From positions 1-38,824 of the IMG/VR virus record IMGVR_UViG_3300037231_000218: a stretch of DNA of 38,824 nt; one strand, given 5' to 3'. Origin of the DNA: a virus. The notes beneath the pieces were generated by a model. That model made no database searches and was not told where the DNA came from. It worked only from the letters and a program-made list of their open reading frames with translations. This document shows, one piece after another, positions 30,613 through 38,682 of the stretch. A program made the translations under genes and the position numbers. Within the stretch, counting starts at the first letter, position 1, and each line of letters opens with the position of its first letter.

Positions 30613-33030
30613 ATGAATACTGTCGCCCCACAGTCTTTCGAAACCGTCGTCCGCGAATCCTCCGATTGCCCGTCCGGATCGGACCAATACTTCTGCGCGC
30701 GCGATATTGCCCGCGCGCTGGGATTGTCTGGCGGTGGCGGGAAGAAAAAAATCCATCGCACAGCCGTCATTGAACAATGGCCGAGCAAATTTATCGGCAA
30801 CAAACTCGTTTTCATTCCGCCGGCGTCCATTGCGGAATTGATCGTCGAGCCGCCGACGTCTGAGTCCGCGCCAGCCGCACCGATGGTTCGTTTCAGCGAT
30901 CTGATTCATGATAAGGCCGCGCGGGACACCGTGCTGCTGCGGGAAAAATCCGTTCTGATGGTCCGTGAGAATACGCATCTGGGCAAGGAAGTGGCGCTCA
31001 AGCTGGTCGCAAGCCACATGGCCATCGAGCATTTGACTTTTCGCATTTCCGTTTCCTCGCTGCGTCAATGGTGTGTGAAGTATGCCGCGCATGGCATTGA
31101 CGGCCTGGTCGAGCAGAAACGCGGTGTAGTGGGGCGTAAACCTTTCGCGGCACAGTTGGACGAACATCATTTACTGGCGGCGGCTGCCGGCAGCGTGGAG
31201 CGCGGCATCAAGGGACGGTTGAACGCCGCGCGCGGATATCGCGATGCTCTGTTGAACAATCCCACCATCAACGGGCCTGCGCGTCTCTGGATGCACGGTG
31301 AACACGCGACTAAATCCTACGTGCCGCCCAGCGTGCGCGAAGCGATCAAGCAGCGCGCCTCGCCATTGGCCACGTCGCTGATCCAGATCGGCCCCAAGGC
31401 CGCGAAGCTCGCCGGTCCCTATACCGAATGCACCTACGACAATATCAAGGCCGGCGATGCTTTCACGGCGGACGATATGACGGCCAATTGCTATGTCTGG
31501 TGTGAATGGCCGAATGAAGACGGGTTCATCCTGATCCGCCCGCAAATTCTCGCGGCGATGGACATTGGCAGCATGGCGTGGCTGAACATCCGCGCCGTGA
31601 TGCGTCCGAAGGGTCAATACAACCAGGATGACGTCTGGGGCCTGATCGGCGACGTATTCGACGAATACGGTTTGTTCAATACCGCGATTCTTGAAGGTGG
31701 CACCTGGCAGAGCCGGGTAGTGACAGGCCATCAGACTGGCGTGGATGATGAGGCGCGCTTCGGCGGGTTGAAATCGCTCGGCGTGAAACTGATCCACACC
31801 CGCACGCCGCGCGGCAAGATCATCGAGACGGCCTTCAACTCGCTGCAGCACGCGGCGGATAACGTGCGCGGTTTTTGCGGTCGCATGGAGATGAAGGATT
31901 GCCCGGAGATCGTGCGCCAGCAGCTCGCCCAGGTGAAAGCCGGTCATGCGCATCCGCGCCAGTTTTTTCTGCATGTCAGTGAATACACCCGGCACCTGGA
32001 AGGCGTGATGAACGCGCTGAACCACGAGCGCAATGACGGGAAGATTTTGAAGGGCCTCGCGCCGGTGGATAAATGGGCTGAGGACGCACCGCAGATGCGC
32101 GTGATGCCGGACAGCCACAAGTGGATGTATCGCGCGGCGTATCGCGTGCTGGCGGTGACCAGGAACGGCCTGCGCATTGCGGTCGGCACCGGCAAGTATC
32201 AATCCACCTACACTTACAGCAATCCAGAGAAACTGGAGAACCATCGCGGGCGCAAGGTGGTGGTTTTTTGGAACGATTACGATCCGGATACGGACGCCGT
32301 GGTTTACACGCTGCGCAACGGCCAGCCGGATCAATTCATCTGTGTCGCTTCGCGCGTGACAGGTCCTTCGAGGCTAGGGGCCAGCGCGGAGGAACTGCAC
32401 GGCGAGGCGACACGCAAAAAACTGTCCATGCAGCACGCGCGCACGCAAAAGGCCAGCCTGGCGCCATTCCTGCAACGCAGCGAACGCGTGATTGCCCCGC
32501 CGGCCAGCGAGGTCGGTAAACGCATCGCCCAGGCGAAGACGGATAACACCGTGCGGCAACGCGCGCGCAAGACGCTGCGCGATTTTGTCGGCGGGGCTGA
32601 GGTGTTGCTGGGCCGTGGTGCTGATGTCAGCCCAGCGGACAACGTCGCGCCGGCGCAGCCGCCTGTGGAAGCCGTGCCGTCCCTGGAAGAAAATGCCGGC
32701 AAGTTCACCTATCACTTGAAGTCGAGCGGCAGCGACCAGGCACAATACGTTGATTACCTCCTGACTCGTCTGACGGAATTTCGCAAGTCCGGTGCCAGCT
32801 TCGGCCAGCAGTATCACGCTAATGTCACCGTTGCCATCACCAAAAAGATCGCCGCCGGCCAGCTCAAATGCGACCTGCATGACGCCGCCCGCTTTGACGA
32901 AATCTGCGAGCATCTGAAATCTAAAATAGACGCGACGATCCTCGGCAAACGCAACACTGCCAAAGGATCGCCCAATTACCACGCGTTTGAAACCACTTCC
33001 AACCTGAGCGCTGAAGCGCTCCTCGGCTAA
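30613..33030 (+). CDS. MuA-like DDE transposase
   Basis: The 805-residue protein starts with a winged-helix enhancer/end-binding domain (about 25-80: YFCARDIARALGLSGGGGKK ... NKLVFIPPASIAELI). An HTH region follows (about 125-175), then the catalytic core. The expected first Asp is in AGDAF (Asp282), the second acidic position is Glu361 in AILEGGTWQS, where MuA has Asp in TIDNTRG, and the third is Glu405 in GKIIETAF, aligned with MuA Glu392 in VERAF. A beta-barrel and a C-terminal MuB-contact region should follow. The gene begins six bases after the previous stop with leader AATAACCACC. Confidence 0.9.
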   Translation: MNTVAPQSFETVVRESSDCPSGSDQYFCARDIARALGLSGGGGKKKIHRTAVIEQWPSKFIGNKLVFIPPASIAELIVEPPTSESAPAAPMVRFSDLIHDKAARDTVLLREKSVLMVRENTHLGKEVALKLVASHMAIEHLTFRISVSSLRQWCVKYAAHGIDGLVEQKRGVVGRKPFAAQLDEHHLLAAAAGSVERGIKGRLNAARGYRDALLNNPTINGPARLWMHGEHATKSYVPPSVREAIKQRASPLATSLIQIGPKAAKLAGPYTECTYDNIKAGDAFTADDMTANCYVWCEWPNEDGFILIRPQILAAMDIGSMAWLNIRAVMRPKGQYNQDDVWGLIGDVFDEYGLFNTAILEGGTWQSRVVTGHQTGVDDEARFGGLKSLGVKLIHTRTPRGKIIETAFNSLQHAADNVRGFCGRMEMKDCPEIVRQQLAQVKAGHAHPRQFFLHVSEYTRHLEGVMNALNHERNDGKILKGLAPVDKWAEDAPQMRVMPDSHKWMYRAAYRVLAVTRNGLRIAVGTGKYQSTYTYSNPEKLENHRGRKVVVFWNDYDPDTDAVVYTLRNGQPDQFICVASRVTGPSRLGASAEELHGEATRKKLSMQHARTQKASLAPFLQRSERVIAPPASEVGKRIAQAKTDNTVRQRARKTLRDFVGGAEVLLGRGADVSPADNVAPAQPPVEAVPSLEENAGKFTYHLKSSGSDQAQYVDYLLTRLTEFRKSGASFGQQYHANVTVAITKKIAAGQLKCDLHDAARFDEICEHLKSKIDATILGKRNTAKGSPNYHAFETTSNLSAEALLG

Positions 33031-33063
33031 CCATCAACCACAACAACCAAAAGCAGGACCACC

Positions 33064-33297
33064 ATGAGCAAAGCAAAACAACAGACAGAGAAATGGGTTA
33101 CGTATTTCGATGACGGCCCAACCACCCCGTTTCCAGGCTATAAAATCAAAGTTGCCGATCACGTTCAATCGCCCATCGCCATTCTTCCCGTTCAAACAGA
33201 GGAGGGAAAGAAGCTCCAAGGTAAGCGCGCGCGTCTGATAGTGCGCCTGGCTAACCGTCATTTTGTCAGCCGCAGTTTCGAACAACGAGTTGATTAA
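33064..33297 (+). CDS. Small protein between transposase and MuB genes
   Basis: The 77-residue basic protein (MSKAKQQTEKWVTYFDDGPT ... RLANRHFVSRSFEQRVD) is not recognised. The leader TAACCATCAACC...AGGACCACC is shared in part with other early genes. Placement between A and B genes suggests a link to transposition, but nothing in the sequence shows one. Confidence 0.6.
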   Translation: MSKAKQQTEKWVTYFDDGPTTPFPGYKIKVADHVQSPIAILPVQTEEGKKLQGKRARLIVRLANRHFVSRSFEQRVD

Positions 33298-33319
33298 CCC
33301 ACCCATCAAAGGCCCCTTT

Positions 33320-34534
33320 ATGGAAACCATCGAACTTCCCTCCACGCGTGCCGTGGCCACCGAATTAAACGGTGCCGATCATCACCTTGATCTCACGCTG
33401 CCGGACCGCGCCGGCAACGTGCGCGGCTCCTGGCGATTCTCCCTGGACGCTGTCCGCGCCGGCATCGCGCATTATCCACTTGAGGCCAAGGAAAAGCTGC
33501 TCACGGCATTTCAGTGGTGCATTGATTCTGCGCACCTGGTCAGCCTCGAATCGTTCGCCTCGCGCGTCCAATCCAGCGCCAATACGATCTATAAAATCTA
33601 TACCGGAAAATATCTATACCCCAACAGCAAGAAACAAATCTTGCCCTCGGCTGAGCTGCTCGCCGCCATCGATAATTTTCTGAACATTGAACGCATCCGC
33701 TTTGAAGGCGCGCATGCCAAAATCGTGATGACGCCGACGCTCAAGCAGATCGTCACCCTGTGCGATCTGGCGCGCGAGAGCCAGACCATCTGCGTCGTCA
33801 AGGGACCGAGCCACATCGGCAAAACCAAGGCGGCGGAGCATTACAAAAACGACACAAAGAAGGGCGTGACCTTCTATACCCGGATGCAGTCCGGCTGCGG
33901 TTACAATGACATGGTCCGCAACCTGGCCAGCAGCGTCGGTCAAAGTCCCAACGGTGGCAACGTGCGCGGAATCATGGATGCCATCCTGGGCGGCGTAACC
34001 GGCGACATGCTGTGGCTGTTCGATGAAATGAGCCTTCTGGCCCATACCTATCGCAAGGGCAATTTCTTCCGCTGTATCGAGGCGCTGCGCGAGGTTCACG
34101 ACCGCAACAAGGTGCCGATGGTGTGGTTCTTCACGCAGCTCGATCCCTTCCAGGCCGCGCGCAACGGCGAGCTGCAGCAAGCCTGGCGGCGTGGTGTTCA
34201 CAAGCTGATCCTGCCGGACATGCCCACGGTCGGCGATCTGACCGCCATCCTGGAGAATCGCGGCCTGGAATTTCCCGACAAGGGTTTGGAGGTGGAAATT
34301 CGTTATGAGGATGCCAAGGGCAAACCGCAAACCATCGTTCAAAATCCGCGCAATATCTTGTTTGAAGTCGCGCGCGATGAGGCGCTACTGGCCATCAACG
34401 AACGCCTGCGCTATGCCGAAAAACTGGCCAAGCAGGACGGCGACAAGCTCAACTGGTCTCACTTCATTACCGCGCACCTGATCATCGCCAAACAAGCCAT
34501 GCCGGCTGAACGGGAACAGGCTTGGAATAACTAA
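33320..34534 (+). CDS. MuB-like AAA+ target-DNA activator
   Basis: The start at 33320 (METIELPSTRAV, 404 residues) has AAAGG upstream. Residues about 75-125 form an N-terminal HTH (FASRVQSSANTIYKIYTGKY). The AAA+ core has Walker A GPSHIGKT (162-169) and Walker B LWLFDE (231-236), then VWFFTQLDPF as a sensor I region and LQQAWRRGVHK with candidate arginines. By family knowledge MuB polymerises on target DNA with ATP, delivers target to the transposase and protects phage DNA from self-insertion. Confidence 0.87.
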   Translation: METIELPSTRAVATELNGADHHLDLTLPDRAGNVRGSWRFSLDAVRAGIAHYPLEAKEKLLTAFQWCIDSAHLVSLESFASRVQSSANTIYKIYTGKYLYPNSKKQILPSAELLAAIDNFLNIERIRFEGAHAKIVMTPTLKQIVTLCDLARESQTICVVKGPSHIGKTKAAEHYKNDTKKGVTFYTRMQSGCGYNDMVRNLASSVGQSPNGGNVRGIMDAILGGVTGDMLWLFDEMSLLAHTYRKGNFFRCIEALREVHDRNKVPMVWFFTQLDPFQAARNGELQQAWRRGVHKLILPDMPTVGDLTAILENRGLEFPDKGLEVEIRYEDAKGKPQTIVQNPRNILFEVARDEALLAINERLRYAEKLAKQDGDKLNWSHFITAHLIIAKQAMPAEREQAWNN

Positions 34535-34540
34535 GGAATT

Positions 34541-34840
34541 ATGAGCGAAAAACCATTCAATCAATTAACACCTGCAGAAGCGGAGCGCCTTGCAATTCTG
34601 GCTGAAGAATGCGCAGAGGTTATCCAGGTCGTTGGCAAAATCCTTAGGCATGGATATGAGTCAACTCACCCAGCCTCGCCGGAAGGCCCGACGAATCGCG
34701 AATTGCTTCAAATGGAGTTAGGTCACATTGGGTCTGCACTGGCGCTCATGTTGTCAAAATGCGATCTATCAAACCTCCTGATTTTTGAAGCCGAAGTCAC
34801 CAAGACGAAAACAATCCGTGAATATCTGCACCATCAATGA
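34541..34840 (+). CDS. MazG-like nucleotide pyrophosphohydrolase
   Basis: The 99-residue all-alpha protein has LAILAEECAEVIQVVGKILR (EExxE metal site at Glu22, Glu23, Glu26), then HGYES and LLQMELGHIGSALALM, the second acidic helix of MazG-type enzymes. The likely activity is hydrolysis of NTPs or dNTPs to monophosphates, as in nucleotide-pool or alarmone control. The stop overlaps the next start in an ATGA. Confidence 0.7.
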   Translation: MSEKPFNQLTPAEAERLAILAEECAEVIQVVGKILRHGYESTHPASPEGPTNRELLQMELGHIGSALALMLSKCDLSNLLIFEAEVTKTKTIREYLHHQ

Positions 34841-35130
34841 TCTCCCTCATCGAACATTTTACGGCTGGCGATTCCGATTACACCTTTGAAGTCACTTGGC
34901 GTTATTCCAGTGGCACCAATATTGCCCGGTGCAATGGCAAGACCGCCAGTTGCACTGGTTCATCAGCGGAGGCCATCAGATCAGCCGCGCGCAAACATTT
35001 CGCTGCCATGTGCGCCAGCACTGGATTGAACTTCGAGAGCTACCGGATTTCGAAGGTGGAAGAAATTTTGTCCGACAGTGTCAAAGGCGCATCCAACGTC
35101 ACCTTTTCACTCAAACCGGAGGAATCATGA
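34837..35130 (+). CDS. Early protein of unknown function
   Basis: The 97-residue product starts MISLIEHFTAGDSDYTFEVT with an alternating, strand-like N-terminal half, then a helix (SSAEAIRSAARKHFAAMCAS), and ends in a strand. It is coupled on both sides by ATGA overlaps. No domain is recognised. Confidence 0.6.
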   Translation: MISLIEHFTAGDSDYTFEVTWRYSSGTNIARCNGKTASCTGSSAEAIRSAARKHFAAMCASTGLNFESYRISKVEEILSDSVKGASNVTFSLKPEES

Positions 35131-35516
35131 CTCTGCTCGAAGCCATTTCGCCCACATCGCGCGCGATCCTCAAGGAAGCCAATCCGGTGGTTATTTGTTT
35201 CCGGCATCGGTATTACAAGCTGACGCAGGATAGGTTCACCACCATCCGTGGAAAGGCACAGTTCAAAAAGCTCAAGATCGGACAGAAAGTGACTGTCGAA
35301 ACTCCGGACAAGACTTTCCCGGCGGAAATCAAGGTACTCGAATTGTTGACCGTCAACCGGCTGCCAATCGCTTTTCTGAAACGCGACGCGGAATATCCCA
35401 CGTTCACCATCGGCCAGCGTCAGGATTTCGTGGATCTGTTGAACAGTTTCCGCGCGCCGGCGTGGGCTCAAGTCACGCTGGATTCTGAATTGACCGTTAT
35501 CCCCTCCAAAAACTAA
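35127..35516 (+). CDS. Early protein of unknown function, beta-barrel-like core
   Basis: The start at 35127 (MTLLEAISPTSRAILK, 129 residues) overlaps the preceding stop; an extension to 34896 would lie over that gene. The sequence KLKIGQKVTVETPDKTFPAEIKVLELLTV is consistent with a small OB- or SH3-like barrel. No function can be assigned. Confidence 0.6.
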   Translation: MTLLEAISPTSRAILKEANPVVICFRHRYYKLTQDRFTTIRGKAQFKKLKIGQKVTVETPDKTFPAEIKVLELLTVNRLPIAFLKRDAEYPTFTIGQRQDFVDLLNSFRAPAWAQVTLDSELTVIPSKN

Positions 35517-35525
35517 AGGACCAAA

Positions 35526-35702
35526 ATGCAACCTGTGATTAAACATTTGCCGCTGGTGGATACGGTCAGTGGCGTTGACCAACTCGATCATCGCCGCGCC
35601 TGGCATGAACGGGGGCCAGGTGGATTGGGCGTGGCAGCGCTGGTCATTGCCTTCGCCGCCGGCGTGCTGATTACTCTGATCGTTGTCTGCTTTTCCCTCT
35701 AA
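35526..35702 (+). CDS. Small single-pass membrane protein (58 aa)
   Basis: The frame MQPVIKHLPLVDTVSGVDQL leads to one transmembrane helix (about 36-56, VAALVIAFAAGVLITLIVVC) at the C-terminus. AAAGGACC precedes the ATG. Early phage membrane proteins of this size often modify the host envelope or block superinfection; that role is only a possibility here. Confidence 0.6.
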   Translation: MQPVIKHLPLVDTVSGVDQLDHRRAWHERGPGGLGVAALVIAFAAGVLITLIVVCFSL

Positions 35703-35722
35703 CCATCAACCCAAAGGACCAA

Positions 35723-36046
35723 ATGAAAACCAAAGAAGAATTGACCGAGGATGTCGGCCTGGTGCGCGACATCGAAGCCTGGTGCGCTGCGCATGCCGCC
35801 AATGACAAGGAACGCGATTTCCGTGACGCCCTGTTTCGCAAGGCGATCCAGGAATTGCCCAAGCTGGAAATGCCGCACGTTCGCCGCATCAATGAAGCGG
35901 TGTGCGCGATGGAATTTCCCACGCAGATCACGCTCTGCCTGCGCGACGTGTTGCTGACGCGCCTGTCCCAGCATCACAACCTGAAACAATACCGGAACGT
36001 GAAACTGCCAGTCGTCCAACTACCCTCAACCCCGCTGGCCAAATGA
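35723..36046 (+). CDS. Early helical protein of unknown function
   Basis: The 107-residue protein (MKTKEELTEDVGLVRDIEAW) is helical and charged, with no recognised domain. Its leader TAACCATCAACCCAAAGGACC repeats elements found before other early genes. The stop overlaps the next start (ATGA). Confidence 0.6.
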   Translation: MKTKEELTEDVGLVRDIEAWCAAHAANDKERDFRDALFRKAIQELPKLEMPHVRRINEAVCAMEFPTQITLCLRDVLLTRLSQHHNLKQYRNVKLPVVQLPSTPLAK

Positions 36047-36321
36047 AAAAAGGTGCCGAACTCATCGCTGAAGCACGGGCCACGCACGAGGCAAAAGGAT
36101 GGACAGCGTTGCATGACGATCAGCACACATCCTTGGACATGCCGCCGGTGGCTATTCACCTTATTATGGACCACTGCGACCCGGCTCGTGACTGGGGCCT
36201 GGTTGAGAAAACAAAACGCGAAGGCGGACGAATTCGTCAACTTGTTGTGGCCGGGGCATTGCTTGCAGCCGAAATAGACCGTCTTCAACGGGCGTTTAAT
36301 CGTGGCATTGAGCCCAAATGA
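36043..36321 (+). CDS. Conserved small phage protein of unknown function
   Basis: The start at 36043 (MKKGAELIAEARATHEAKGW, 92 residues) is set by the overlap with the previous stop. The pattern LIAEAR..HEAKGWTALHDDQH and the C-terminal RQLVVAGALLAAEIDRLQRA is one I recognise from a widespread small phage protein (GW....HD....and LVKAGALxxAEIDRLxR), whose function is unknown. Confidence 0.65.
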   Translation: MKKGAELIAEARATHEAKGWTALHDDQHTSLDMPPVAIHLIMDHCDPARDWGLVEKTKREGGRIRQLVVAGALLAAEIDRLQRAFNRGIEPK

Positions 36322-36542
36322 GCAACTTGCCCGATCAAACTGTGACTGGCACCTGCCGATGTGGAAAAGCGTTCCGCATCCGTGTCAGTCACTATGATCG
36401 GGTGATTCTGTCTTGCCAGCATCCCTATTGGGCGTTGCAGCCCCGCCGCAATGGCCCCTTGGTGATGTTTCCCTGGCCAGGCCCAGCCCTAACCCGCGCT
36501 GAATACCGCGCGAAATATCCAGACGAGGACCAAAGCCAATGA
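36318..36542 (+). CDS. Small Cys-containing early protein
   Basis: The 74-residue protein has CRCGKAFRIRVSHYDRVILSC near the N-terminus: three or four Cys/His residues that could bind one zinc ion as a ribbon, followed by a Pro-rich end. It is coupled to both neighbours by ATGA overlaps. The function is unknown. Confidence 0.6.
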   Translation: MSNLPDQTVTGTCRCGKAFRIRVSHYDRVILSCQHPYWALQPRRNGPLVMFPWPGPALTRAEYRAKYPDEDQSQ

Positions 36543-37363
36543 ACCATGGCCTGATCCCATATATCGGCGGCAAGCATCGCCTTGCAAACCGGCTGGTCGA
36601 GATTTGCGCCGGCGCCGGCGCTGACACCTTTGTGGATGTCTTCGGTGGCTCGGCTGCTGTCATGTTGGCTGCAGCGGGCAAATTCTCAAAACTGATTTAC
36701 AACGATATTGATGGCGACTTGGTAAATTTATTCCGCGTGATTTCCGACGACAAAAACCGGCGTGAATTATTCCGCATTCTTCGTTGGCTGCCGCCGTCCC
36801 GTAAAATCTTCAACGATGACCATGAAAAATATGTCAGCGGAGGCTTTAGCTTCGCTGCTTGCGCTGATCCAGTCGAACGTGCTAGGCGGACATTTTATCG
36901 GCATCTGTTCGCCTTCGGCGGCAAAGTCCGTTGTGGTGGATTTGCCATTTCCACCGGCGATGAAAACCGCATTAAAGAGGTTAGCCGGTATCGGAACACA
37001 CTGCGTAAGCTCGTTAAAGTCGGTGATATTTTTCGCGCGGCCATGATTGAGAATCTTCATTACTCTGAGCTGATCCGAATCCACGGACGGAACAAGGCTC
37101 ACATTCTGTATATTGATCCGCCCTATCATGGGACCGAAGATTGTTACAGTCGATCCTTCAGCGCTGGTGATCATACGTTTCTTGCAGAGCAGTTGGCATC
37201 CGCGCCGGCACCAGTGGTCTGCACATATTATGACACGCCACTGATCCGCTCCCTTTATCCGGAATCATGTTGGACATGGCAGAGTATTGCCGCCACCAAA
37301 AATTCATGTCTGACCAGAGGCAATAAGGTCATTACCAGCGAATTCGTAATCACCAAAAAATGA
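36539..37363 (+). CDS. DNA adenine methylase (D12 class, Dam-like)
   Basis: The 274-residue protein has the D12-class order: YIGGKHRLANRLV near the N-terminus, SAM motif FVDVFGGSAAV (31-41), YNDIDGDLVNLF and catalytic DPPY (193-196) followed by HGTEDCYS. It should transfer methyl to N6 of adenine in phage or host DNA. In Mu-like phages methylation can guard against restriction or control late genes. The target sequence cannot be read from the protein. The start overlaps the preceding stop. Confidence 0.87.
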   Translation: MNHGLIPYIGGKHRLANRLVEICAGAGADTFVDVFGGSAAVMLAAAGKFSKLIYNDIDGDLVNLFRVISDDKNRRELFRILRWLPPSRKIFNDDHEKYVSGGFSFAACADPVERARRTFYRHLFAFGGKVRCGGFAISTGDENRIKEVSRYRNTLRKLVKVGDIFRAAMIENLHYSELIRIHGRNKAHILYIDPPYHGTEDCYSRSFSAGDHTFLAEQLASAPAPVVCTYYDTPLIRSLYPESCWTWQSIAATKNSCLTRGNKVITSEFVITKK

Positions 37364-37839
37364 AAACAGTCGCCGAACTCATTGAATTGCTCCTGGGCGC
37401 GATCCGTCGAGATTTTTACGGTGATCGGCACCAGGACTTTTTTCGCGACAAACGCGCGCTGACCAAGGCCATCGCCCGTTATGGCGTTGAATGCCATTCT
37501 CGCGGTTGGGAATTTTCCGTCGAATCCATCCGCAACGAGCTTTTGACGTTGCTCCAACAAATCCGCGACCAGAAAGCCGACGTTAAATATTTGCCGGCAT
37601 ATCTCGAAGGCGCGGTGGATCGGCATATCCGCTTTTGCGCCGATGATCTGGCTGAACGGAACAAAATGGTTCGCAACCTGGTCGAAGCCAAAATCTCGAC
37701 CATCAAGCCGGCCGCTGTTCGCCTCCCGACGCCGGTTGAAATTCTGGATGCGCTGCACAAGGACATGTCCAAACAGCGCCGGCGCAGGAAAGCCATCAAA
37801 GCGGCCGCTAAAAAAACTGCGCAGAGGGAATTGTTGTGA
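37360..37839 (+). CDS. Early helical basic protein of unknown function
   Basis: The 159-residue protein is helical, with a strongly basic C-terminus (SKQRRRRKAIKAAAKKTAQR) that may bind nucleic acid. The N-terminal half (IELLLGAIRRDFYGDRHQDF ... ALTKAIARYGVECHSRGWEF) resembles no family I can name. It is coupled by overlaps on both sides. Confidence 0.6.
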   Translation: MKTVAELIELLLGAIRRDFYGDRHQDFFRDKRALTKAIARYGVECHSRGWEFSVESIRNELLTLLQQIRDQKADVKYLPAYLEGAVDRHIRFCADDLAERNKMVRNLVEAKISTIKPAAVRLPTPVEILDALHKDMSKQRRRRKAIKAAAKKTAQRELL

Positions 37840-38096
37840 ACGAAGAGCGAATTGGTGCCACGCGCCCCATTTTCGAGCGGTTTTTCCTCATTGTGCGGCT
37901 CCTGCGCATGGATCGGCCAGTTACGATCCAATCCCTTTCCGAAAAGCTCGAAGTGAACCGAAAAACTGTCGAGCGCGATCTGGATTTCATGCAGGACCGG
38001 CTGGAGTTGCCCATTGGCCGTTCGAGCAAAGGGGTTCAACTGCTGATGCCCATTAAACTGTGTCCCACCTGCTGCAAACGTCTCACTGACGATTGA
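37836..38096 (+). CDS. DeoR/WYL-type HTH protein with CxxC end, GTG start
   Basis: The 86-residue protein is a single winged HTH (RFFLIVRLLRMDRPVTIQSL, SEKLEVNRKTVERDLDFM) like the N-terminus of WYL or DeoR regulators, without their sensor domain. It ends in KLCPTCCKRLTDD, a possible zinc knuckle. Start GTG overlaps the previous stop (GTGA, 37836-37839). It stands near the end of the early arm, where Mu encodes the middle activator Mor, so a role in late switching is possible but not shown. Confidence 0.68.
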   Translation: MNEERIGATRPIFERFFLIVRLLRMDRPVTIQSLSEKLEVNRKTVERDLDFMQDRLELPIGRSSKGVQLLMPIKLCPTCCKRLTDD

Positions 38097-38097
38097 T

Positions 38098-38571
38098 ATG
38101 AGCAGCCGCGACCAACAAATCATGATCAAGCGTGCGCAGACCCAGGCCGCTCTGTCTGATGACGAATACCGCGATGCCATCGCCATGGTCAGCGGTATGG
38201 CGGATTGTCGGTCCAGCAAAGACCGCAGGCTCACTGATGGCCACATTGACAACCTGCTGGCATATATGGAGGCGATCTACTGGCGGAAAGTTGATTTGCA
38301 GCAGCCTTGCAAAGCTGGTGCAATATTCCAGCAACGCGGGTATTGGGCCAATAAAAACCAGCGTGGCAACACCAGCCGCGACCGCTATGTCGCCAAAGAG
38401 AAGAGCGACGAGGCAACTGCCTTGGAGAATGAACTGCACGCCTTGGGCTTTGGCCTGGCTTACGTGGCGGCGATCCAGCGCAATATTCAGCCCTTCTGCA
38501 TGCTGGTATACGTCGCGGCCCTGAAACGCACGCTGAAGGCCAAACAGCGCGCAGTGGATCAGCCGTTCTGA
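38098..38571 (+). CDS. Mu gp16-like protein (DUF1018)
   Basis: The 157-residue protein matches DUF1018: an N-terminal QQIMIKRAQTQAALSDDEYRDAI, then SSKDRRLTDGHIDNLLAYME, with a C-terminal extension (AYVAAIQRNIQPFCMLVYVA). In Mu the gp16 gene lies in the semi-essential early region; its function is unknown. Here it is the last gene of the rightward arm. Confidence 0.72.
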   Translation: MSSRDQQIMIKRAQTQAALSDDEYRDAIAMVSGMADCRSSKDRRLTDGHIDNLLAYMEAIYWRKVDLQQPCKAGAIFQQRGYWANKNQRGNTSRDRYVAKEKSDEATALENELHALGFGLAYVAAIQRNIQPFCMLVYVAALKRTLKAKQRAVDQPF

Positions 38572-38643
38572 GTGTATATGGCTCCGCGCTGGCGTTTGTC
38601 TGATTTTGGCCCCTTTTCCCATGTCCAATTCTGACTCTTCCAA

Positions 38644-38682
38644 ATCGGGACAGAACTTCACTTTATTGTCCCGACTTCAGTT
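38644..38682 (-). promoter_or_regulatory. Right-end transposase-binding site cluster (candidate)
   Basis: ATCGGGACA occurs at 38644-38652. The inverted sequence at 38666-38682 reads, on the minus strand, AACTGAAGTCGGGACAA, matching AACTGA..CGGGACAA at the left end (1941-1959) with a 2-nt gap. This gives an inverted pair at the two ends of the element plus extra sites inside, as expected for a MuA-type system. Confidence 0.55.

Noticed and set aside
31171-32334. 387-residue open frame antisense to the transposase
   Set aside because: Arg/His-rich shadow frame lacking any domain; the plus strand is clearly a MuA-like gene.
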